Assembly (NCBI GenBank): GCA_903902705.1
Contig: CAIUVX010000045.1
Location: forward strand, 1-62,800
DNA from: an uncultured Methylococcales bacterium
Lineage (GTDB): Bacteria; Pseudomonadota; Gammaproteobacteria; Methylococcales; Methylomonadaceae
Reading direction: 5' to 3'
Length of the DNA stretch: 62,800 bases
Shown here piece by piece: positions 16,238-24,000 of the stretch. Within the stretch, counting starts at the first letter, position 1. Every line of letters starts with the position of its first letter. The notes below the pieces were generated by a model that saw only the letters and a list, made by a program, of their open reading frames with translations, did no database searches and was not told the origin of the DNA. Made by a program: the position numbers and the translations under genes.

Positions 16238-18889
16238 ATGTCGAGAATTAATCATGCCTCAGACACGATTGAAATTGTGACCGTTAACAACAAAACATCT
16301 GGCTTTAAAGTCAGAGCAACCTCAAATTTGGCTATGGCAATAGCTGCTACACTATCTGGCTATTTGATTTCTGCTATGCCAGTACAGGCGGCGGTCAATA
16401 TCCCAACCGATAGCGCACCCAGTCCATTGTGTATTGCTGGTGCTTGTGCAACAGAATTTACCGCCAAGATGTTGATGTTTGAAGAATTTGGCACTAAAGA
16501 TATTTCCAGTGCTACTTCTTCAATGTCTACACACAGTGGTTTTACAACCACCGACTGTTTTGGTAATGTCGATGGTCCTGCATTAGATAAATTTCTGAGC
16601 GAAGACCTTGCTTCTCTTCCTAGCCGTAGATCAGATGAAGACGATAATCATATTCCTGCAACAGCAACTAACCCTTGGGAAAGTAAAGTAAAAAGCTGTG
16701 TTCCTGCAACAGTCAGTCTGCCTTCCATGCCATTGGATGGTCGTCCAGGTGGTGAAGATTTTGCTCACCAACGTTGGTCTGAATTCCCTACTCAAGTTGC
16801 ATTTCAATCTGCTCAAGCAGGTGCGCGTGTCAACGGCGGTTTGCGTGATAAAAGACAGCTACATGGCTACAAAAAAGGCAGCGAGTTCGGTCCTAATGGC
16901 TTATATTACATAGATGCGAACGGCGACGGTATTCCAGGTACGGCGGGCGCACAAATCAAGATTCATCCTAATTTACCCGTTCAAAAACCTCAGTCAGTTT
17001 GGACATTTGACGGTACATTACCGCCTAAACTGTTGATGGCAAAATACGGCGAAGCGGTTTTATTCCGTCACTATAACGCTCTGCCTCTTGATCCAGGTTC
17101 AAACGGCGGTTTTGGTAAAAACACCATTACTACTCACGAACATAACGGTCACAACCCAGCAGAAAGTGATGGTTTCGCCCATGCCTACATTTATCCAGGT
17201 CAGTTCTATGATTACCACTGGCCTATGCAATTAGCAGGTTATGACAGTATCAATACCGATAAAAGCGATGCCAGAACAGGTGCGCCTGACGGTAATGGTG
17301 GCATCACCAGAGTCCGTGGCGACTGGCACGAAACCATGAGTACCCATTGGTTCCATGACCACATGCTGGATTATACCGCGCAAAACGTCTACAAAGGCAA
17401 CGCGGCGATGATGAATTACTACAGTGCAATTGATCGTGGTAGAGAGCCTGCAGATGCTCAAGAAGTTTTGGGTAGCCCTGATCTTCAAGGTGTTCCTCAA
17501 AAACCTGGTTATGGTTGCCATTACAATAATCCTAACAACGCCAATCTTTGTTTGCCCAGTGGTTCAGGTTTGGATTGGGGTAACCGCGATTATGACGTTA
17601 ACTTAGTGGTTGCTGATAAAGCATGGGATAACACTGGACAGTTGAAATTCAACATTTTTAACACTGATGGCTTCCTCGGCGACCGCGCAACGGTTAACTG
17701 GGAATACAAACCTTTCTTGGATGTTCGTGCGCGTAGTTACCGTTTCCGTATCTTGAACGGTAGTGTGTCACGTTTTTTCAAGTTAGCACTGGTGCGTGAA
17801 AGACCATTAACTGATGCGCAATGTGTGGCTGCTGCTAAAGCTAAAGGTGTATTAGGCGCAACAATCGTAGCACCAGCAAGACCAGCAACAAGCGTAACAC
17901 CCGCAGAGCCATCAAAATGTTATGAAAAAATTACCTATCACATGATTGCAAACGATGGCAACATCATGCAACATGCGATTCCGTTCCCCAACGCTGCATC
18001 GCCTGATGCCTTACCTGAGCAGTCAATTGCTGAGCGTTTTGACATCATCGTAAACTTCGCTGGTATGCCAGCAGGTACAAAATTGTATATGGTCAACATC
18101 CTTGAACACACTACGGGTGCAGGCCCTGCTAGATACCTGCCTTTAGCGGATGTATTAGGTACAAAATATAAAAATGATGGTGTCAACGGTGACCCTGTTG
18201 TCGGTAAAATCATGGAATTCCGTGTACAAAACTACACAGGTACTGACTTCAGTATGAAGCCAGCGGATTATGAAGAAGGCAAAAAACAAATGATTCCGTT
18301 GAATAGACCAACTCAAACGGAATTAAAAGCAGCAACTCAAAGAACCTTTAAATTTGGTAAAAAAGCAGTTGCCGATACCCAACCTTGGACAATCGAGGCT
18401 GATAGTACGGGTGTTGCTTTAAACGCTGATCCACACAGAATTTCAGCCGCGCCGACTACTGGGGCAACTGAAATCTGGCATATCAGCGGTGGTGTAGGTG
18501 GTTGGAGTCATCCTGTACACATTCACTTTGAAGAAGGTCAGATTCTGTATCGTAACGGTAAAGCTCCCCCTATCTGGGAAAAATATGCGCGTAAAGACGT
18601 ATATCGCATAGGTGCATTGGCAGATACTGGAGCTACCATTGATGTTGCGATTCGTTTCAGAGAGTTTGCGGGTACTTATGTAGAACATTGCCACAACACA
18701 CAACATGAAGACAAAGCCATGTTATTACGTTGGGACTTACAAAACCCTGGACAAACGCAAGCGATTAACACACCAATGCCAGATTGGGATGGTGTTAAAT
18801 ATGATCCAAGTACCTATTTATCAACTGCCAAATTTGGTGACTTAGCTGCAAAGAAAAAGTTTGTCTTACCAGCAGGTTTATTACCCTAA
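16238..18889 (+). CDS. Secreted multicopper oxidase, 883 aa
   Basis: This is a secreted laccase-like oxidase with a long N-region signal peptide (hydrophobic core about 31-47, cleavage near VQA-A). All four copper motifs are present: HEHNGH (from H300), HWFHDH (from H370), HPVHIH (from H758), and HCHNTQHEDKAM (H817, C818, H819, H823, M828). The set makes a type 1 site with axial Met plus the type 2/type 3 trinuclear centre. It is larger than CueO or CotA (about 500 aa), with extra sequence between cupredoxin domains, including an Ala/Pro-rich insert near 545-560. Upstream lies region P1 and a structured leader; downstream lies a SCO-cytochrome gene. The substrate is unknown. The neighbouring mof-type locus suggests metal oxidation, but organic substrates cannot be excluded. 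Confidence 0.9.
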   Translation: MSRINHASDTIEIVTVNNKTSGFKVRATSNLAMAIAATLSGYLISAMPVQAAVNIPTDSAPSPLCIAGACATEFTAKMLMFEEFGTKDISSATSSMSTHSGFTTTDCFGNVDGPALDKFLSEDLASLPSRRSDEDDNHIPATATNPWESKVKSCVPATVSLPSMPLDGRPGGEDFAHQRWSEFPTQVAFQSAQAGARVNGGLRDKRQLHGYKKGSEFGPNGLYYIDANGDGIPGTAGAQIKIHPNLPVQKPQSVWTFDGTLPPKLLMAKYGEAVLFRHYNALPLDPGSNGGFGKNTITTHEHNGHNPAESDGFAHAYIYPGQFYDYHWPMQLAGYDSINTDKSDARTGAPDGNGGITRVRGDWHETMSTHWFHDHMLDYTAQNVYKGNAAMMNYYSAIDRGREPADAQEVLGSPDLQGVPQKPGYGCHYNNPNNANLCLPSGSGLDWGNRDYDVNLVVADKAWDNTGQLKFNIFNTDGFLGDRATVNWEYKPFLDVRARSYRFRILNGSVSRFFKLALVRERPLTDAQCVAAAKAKGVLGATIVAPARPATSVTPAEPSKCYEKITYHMIANDGNIMQHAIPFPNAASPDALPEQSIAERFDIIVNFAGMPAGTKLYMVNILEHTTGAGPARYLPLADVLGTKYKNDGVNGDPVVGKIMEFRVQNYTGTDFSMKPADYEEGKKQMIPLNRPTQTELKAATQRTFKFGKKAVADTQPWTIEADSTGVALNADPHRISAAPTTGATEIWHISGGVGGWSHPVHIHFEEGQILYRNGKAPPIWEKYARKDVYRIGALADTGATIDVAIRFREFAGTYVEHCHNTQHEDKAMLLRWDLQNPGQTQAINTPMPDWDGVKYDPSTYLSTAKFGDLAAKKKFVLPAGLLP

Positions 18890-18906
18890 ATAAACTTTTG
18901 AGAGTA

Positions 18907-18938
18907 CGCTGGGATGTAGCGATAGCGAAATCCCAGCA
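18907..18938. repeat. Short palindromic repeat (GCTGGGAT type)
   Basis: CGCTGGGAT and ATCCCAGC flank a GTAGCGATAGCGAA loop. A related palindrome lies at 35379-35412. Confidence 0.6.
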
Positions 18939-18950
18939 ATCAATATCTAA

Positions 18951-18980
18951 AACTGGGCGAGGTATTTACCTCGCCCAGTT
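18951..18980 (+). terminator. Terminator hairpin after the 883-aa oxidase
   Basis: AACTGGGCGAGGT-ATTT-ACCTCGCCCAGTT is a perfect 13-bp stem placed 62 nt after the stop. It separates the oxidase from the SCO-cytochrome gene, so read-through or a separate promoter is needed for the latter. Confidence 0.75.
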
Positions 18981-19083
18981 ACGTTAAACTCCAACGAAAT
19001 ACCCATCCAAAATTTGTAATAGCACGAATACCACATTACACTGTCTGAAATAGTTTCACCTTACCTAATCATAGAGAGCAATA

Positions 19084-20058
19084 ATGAAAGCACATCGCGT
19101 AGCTAATTATTTGAGAAAATTGTTTTGTTGCAATGTATTCATCGGAGCTATGTTGATGCTAGGCAGTAACCTAGCATGGGCTGCGCCTGAAAATTCACCG
19201 TGGGGAAAAGACTATTTTCCTAACATAGAATTAGTCGATCAAGACGGCAAAAAATACCATTTTTATGATGACCTTGTTAAAGACAAAGTCGTCGTTATCG
19301 ATTTTATCTTTACCCATTGTGGTGATACCTGTCCAGCGCAGACAGCCAGTTTAACCAAAGTATATAAGTTATTAGCAGACCGTATGGGCAAAGATATTTT
19401 CTTTTATTCCATTAGTATTGATCCCAAACACGATACCCCCAAAGTCCTCAAAGAATATGCAGAAAAGTTTAATGCAGGTGCTGGTTGGCTTTTTTTGACG
19501 GGAAAAACAGACGATGTCACCTTGTTAAGACAAAAATTAGGCTTATACAGAACGGGTATTGATGCTGCCAAACTCAACGAACATAAAACCAGTTTTATGA
19601 TAGGTAATGATGCTACAGGGCAATGGATAAAACGCTCTCCATTTGATAAACCCCAAGTATTGGCTGGATTAATCGGGCGTTCTATCAGTCGATCACCCGA
19701 TGATAAAAAAGAAAATCTGGCGGATTATTCAGAATCGACAGTCATTCCAAAACTCAGCAAAGGGGAAGATCTGTTTCGCTCACGTTGTGAGTCTTGTCAC
19801 AGTTTAGGTACTGAAGACGGCATAGGACCTGGATTGCTCAATGTCACGCAGCGGCGTGATAGAGCATGGCTTGCTCGTTGGATTAAAACCCCTGATAAAT
19901 TACTCGCTAAAAAAGACCCCATTGCAATAGCGTTGCTCAATCAATACAAAAAAGTATTAATGCCTAACTTCAGACTCAATGATGCTGACGTGGAAGCACT
20001 CCTTATATATATGGAGGATAGTAGTAAAGCTGCACAACAAAATGACTCAAACAAATAA
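19084..20058 (+). CDS. SCO1-type copper chaperone fused to a cytochrome c domain
   Basis: A 324-residue secreted protein with a signal peptide (cleavage near AWA). Residues 40-200 are a SCO/thioredoxin-fold domain with the copper-binding CxxxC pair C79 and C83 (THCGDTCP) and the distal His167 (NEHKTSF). Residues 220-315 are a class I cytochrome c domain with CESCH (C235-H239) and a likely axial Met293 (VLMPNF). SCO proteins load copper into oxidase sites or reduce cysteines. The fused haem suggests that electron transfer is tied to copper delivery. The position between two multicopper oxidases suggests service to them. ATG 19084 follows AGAGAGCAATA. Confidence 0.85.
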   Translation: MKAHRVANYLRKLFCCNVFIGAMLMLGSNLAWAAPENSPWGKDYFPNIELVDQDGKKYHFYDDLVKDKVVVIDFIFTHCGDTCPAQTASLTKVYKLLADRMGKDIFFYSISIDPKHDTPKVLKEYAEKFNAGAGWLFLTGKTDDVTLLRQKLGLYRTGIDAAKLNEHKTSFMIGNDATGQWIKRSPFDKPQVLAGLIGRSISRSPDDKKENLADYSESTVIPKLSKGEDLFRSRCESCHSLGTEDGIGPGLLNVTQRRDRAWLARWIKTPDKLLAKKDPIAIALLNQYKKVLMPNFRLNDADVEALLIYMEDSSKAAQQNDSNK

Positions 20059-20210
20059 AATAGTTATTTCAATCTTTCGCTAGTTTTTTTCGTAATGCAA
20101 AATGGATTCTATAAGTTTCCATTCTTGCTTGCGAATAGTTCAAAAATTCCCTTCGATAAATTTAATACCCAGTAAGTTCCTAGTAAAAAGTCAGTAGGTA
20201 TTAGCGTTGT

Positions 20211-20248
20211 CAGGCTTCGCCTAACTTTGCAAGCAGAGCTTGCACTCC
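20211..20248. repeat. Palindromic repeat family G, copy 1 (left of the mof-like operon)
   Basis: GCAAGCAGAGCTTGCACTCC (20229-20248), with CAGGC 18 nt before it, recurs in inverted orientation at 29839-29874. The AGCAGAGCT core is a near-palindrome. The remaining gap from 20059 to 20440 holds no gene. Confidence 0.7.
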
Positions 20249-20439
20249 AAAATACACACCGCTAATTGATAAAAGCTTAGTGGTGAAAATCAACGTAATT
20301 TCGTAACAAAGAAAATCAAAAATATGTTTTTTGATTTCAGACTGCCCCTCCTTCATTATCAATTTACCAATCGCTCCAAAATTCTAATCATTAGCTGTGA
20401 TGTAGTTCCGTTTTTAGACGGCATTATTCACGTCATTTT

Positions 20440-20590
20440 GTATATTTAAATATACCAATCTAAAACGTTCTTATTCACATAACTTATCTTTATATTTCAA
20501 TAGGTTATGATTAATTTTTTTTTGTAAAAAAAGCCAATAATGAACGATCGTTCCATTGTGACTACAGTGTGTTGCTATTAGACTATACCC
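20440..20590 (+). promoter_or_regulatory. Upstream regulatory region P2 of the giant multicopper oxidase operon, shared with P1
   Basis: It carries GTATATTTAAATATAC (20440-20455, a perfect palindrome), TTATATTTCAATAGGTTAT (about 20491), a T-run facing an A-run, ATCGTTCCATTGT (20547-20559), GTTGCTA, and ACTATACCCA. Order and spacing match P1. A possible promoter is TTGTGA (20556) with TAGACT (20579), 17 nt apart. The leader after it has a GTTAAAGC/GCTTTAAC hairpin but not the aptamer-like sequence found after P1. Confidence 0.7.
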
Positions 20591-20712
20591 AAGTTGTTAA
20601 AGCAGATTTAACAGCTTTAACACATTGGTTTTAAATTAAAAATAGTGTGTTTAATTGCGCTAATGTCACATGGGCTTTTTCAGATTTTAAACAAATGACA
20701 AGGATAACTGTA

Positions 20713-21030
20713 ATGAACAAAATTAGAAACATAGGATTATCTTTGACAATCCTTGTTGCATTAGGTGCTGGGAATATAGTGTATGCCGCTACCTCGCCAG
20801 CTAATCCAACTATTCAAATGCGTGAAGGCAATCCGATCGACTCACATAACCCGCAAAACAAAGGGCTAAAAACACCGCATTCAACCAGAAAAGAGGCTGC
20901 TAAGCGGTTGAAGCAGGGACACCAGCAGCAGCAACAGCAACAGCAGCATGGTGGCGGAAAAAACCAAGGTCAGGCTGGAGTCAGTACTGGTAACAATCAA
21001 GCACCATCAAATCAGGGAGGTGTAAAATGA
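20713..21030 (+). CDS. Small secreted Gln/His/Gly-rich protein coupled to the giant oxidase
   Basis: This 105-residue protein starts at ATG 20713 (AAGGATAACTGTA ribosome site) and has a clear signal peptide, cleaved near VYA. The mature part is hydrophilic. A His/Asn/Pro section (IDSHNPQNKGLKTPHS) is followed by a Lys/Arg stretch, a run of eight Gln bounded by His (GHQQQQQQQQHGGG), and a Gly/Asn/Gln tail. The polyglutamine is coded by mixed CAG/CAA codons. The stop overlaps the start of the 1767-aa oxidase by 4 nt (ATGA), so the two are made together. No known family; it may be a partner, metal binder or matrix component of the oxidase. Confidence 0.7.
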   Translation: MNKIRNIGLSLTILVALGAGNIVYAATSPANPTIQMREGNPIDSHNPQNKGLKTPHSTRKEAAKRLKQGHQQQQQQQQHGGGKNQGQAGVSTGNNQAPSNQGGVK

Positions 21031-24000
21031 ACTACAAATTACGCAGATCAATCCAACAGTTAATGGTTGTCGGTATTACTGCCACGTTTGCAACGGGGGC
21101 ATTTGCCGCCCTCGGACAGCAAAATCCACCGCCAGGACCCAATCAGGTGCCTGATTATTTCGGTATCGTGCCTAACTTCGCCAACAGTCCTGAGCCAGTT
21201 CTGGCAGCAGTGTCTAGTGTCACAGGCGCAGGTACAGGCGCAGCGGTAACCACCTATGACTATAACAACTGGGCTACAACGCCCCGCATCACCGATGTCC
21301 AAGGTGGAACAGGCTATGCCAATGGTGATGTTCTGTCCATCGTGGGCGGTGCTGCAAATACTTCTTGCAGTGTGACGGTCAATAACGTATCTGGAACGGG
21401 TGCCATTACCCCTAATGTAGACGCTAACGGCACAGTAACTGGTCCTGGCATTACCTTAGCCACTGCTGCCAGTGCGGCAGCCACCGTGGACACGACGACA
21501 GGTTCAATTACTGGTATCGCGGTTACCTACGCAGGCACTGGATATACCTCTGCCCCGAAGGTCACAATTTCTGCACCTACCCTAGGAGGCGTGAGCAATG
21601 TGACTGCAACTGCAACAGCCGCTGTTGATAAAGCGTCGGGGGGCATTAGTATCACGCTTGTCGATGCTGGTTCTGGCTATGACTCCTTAAATCCTCCGAC
21701 GATCACAATCGACGCACCTGCAAATTTGAGTTGCACGGGTTTCACCACGCCAATCGCTGGTACTGGTATCCGTAAATTCCTTGACGCGTTACCAGGTATC
21801 CCAGGTGTTTCGTCTTATTTGACGGGAGCTGGTTATGACACGAACGGAGCAAACCTACTTGGTCAATCCCTTCCTGTTGCCGTTGCAGATACAACGACTT
21901 TCCCTGGTTCTGATTACTACGAGATAGAGGAAACTGAGTACACCAAACAACTGCATTCTGATTTGCCAGCCACTCATTTACGCGGTTACAGACAGCTAAA
22001 TAATGGTACCGACGCTTCAGGTGCTAACACAGTAGTTCCACCAACTGGAAACCAATATCTTGGCCCAATCATCGTGGCAAAAAAAGGTCGTGCAGTACGG
22101 ATCAAGCTGGTCAACCATTTATCGAAAGGTGCGGCTGGCAAACTGCCTTTACCAGTAGATACCACCTATATGGGTGCTGACACTGCTTTAGCCACCGACA
22201 ACCGCACCGCGTTGCATTTACACGGCGGTAATACACCGTGGATCAGCGATGGTACACCGCGTCAAACTGTTAAGCCGAAGAATGAGGGAACCTCTGCTCA
22301 AAACAAGGGCGAAAGTACTCGTGATGTACCAGATATGTGGTTTGATGCCACCTCTGGCAACCTAATTTCTAGCTGCGCGGGTCAACTGACTTGTACAACA
22401 GCCAATGCCACCAACAACCCTGGCGACGGTTCATTAACTTACTACTTCACCAATCAGCAAAGTGCGCGCTTGATGTTCTATCATGATCATGCCGAAGGTA
22501 TTACCCGTTTGAACGTGTACGCGGGTATGGCGGCAGGTTATATCATTCAGGATCCAACCGAACAGGCGATGGTCAAAGGTGGTACAGCGTATGCAGCGGC
22601 GCAACAAATGGGTTATAAGGGAACAGAGCTGGCAAAGTATGATAGCACTTCATCGGCACCTATCTATCCAGCAGTACTACCAGATTTGCCCGACACCATT
22701 CCATTGGTGATTCAGGAAAAAACCTTCGTACCGAATAACACTAAGCCAGTGATGAACTTCTATGCGGCTTTCGCTTCTCAGCTTCAATCCCAAGATCCAA
22801 CTTGGCGTTGGGGTACTACTGGGTTTGATGCCAATGGTAATGTTGTTTCCACAGGTCCAAACGGCAATGGTGACCTGTGGGTTCCTCATGTGTTCATGCC
22901 TAACCAAAATCCAGGCGACATCTCTGGCGGTAACGCAATGGGGCGTTGGGATTATGGCCCATGGTTCTGGCCTCCGTTCACCGCTATTTCCAATGGTCCG
23001 ATTAACAACCCGTATTACGACCCCTTGTGTAATACGACAGCGAGTTACTGCGAGCCAACGCAAATCCCTGGCGTACCTAACGGTAGCACCGCTGGCGTTA
23101 AGAATGCTATGAACGGGGGGGCAGTTACCACTTCACCCTCAGGTACTCCAGAAGCCTTCAATGACACCCCACTGGTTAATGGTACTGCGTATCCTTACAT
23201 CAACTTGGATCCGAAGCAATACCGTCTGCGTCTGTTAAGTGTTGGTAATGACCGTATGCTCAATCTGTCACTGGTTATTGCGGCGAGCAAAAACTCCAAG
23301 ACTACTGCGGATGATAATGCTGGCTCAACAGGTCAAGCCGTATTGTGCGATGGTGTGAATGCCGTAAATCCAGCCGATTGTACCGAAGTTAAAATGGTAC
23401 CGTTTACCTCGACGCAGAATTCAGCTACCCCATTCCCAAGTCACTGGTATACCCAGCAAAAAGGTGGCGTGACTTTTGACGGTCGTCCATCTGGTGTATT
23501 TGATCCGAAAACCCGTGGTCCTGCTATGGTACAGATTGGTACCGAGGGTGGCTTCCTATCGTCACCTGTGGTCATCAAAAACCAACCCGTTAACTACGAG
23601 TACAATCCAAAAAACATCCTGATTGGTAACATCAAAGAACACGCTTTATTGTTAGGTCCTGCGGAACGTGCCGATGTCTTGGTGGACTTCAGCAAGTATG
23701 CGGGTGCTACCTTGATCATGTACAACGACGCACCTGCACCGATGCCTGCGTGGGATTTACGTCTGGATTATTACACTGGCAACTATGACAACACCGATAC
23801 GGGTGGTGCGTTCTCGACTATTCCAGGTTATGGTCCTAACACGCGTACTGTGATGCAGATTCGGATTAGTAGTGATACTAGTAAGGGCGGTACTGTTGCT
23901 GCCAGTGCTGACACTAGCCGTGATAGCACAGGTAGCATCAAGCTTCCTGAGTTGACAACCGCCGTGCAAACTGCGTTTAGAACCAGTCAGGAGCCAATTA

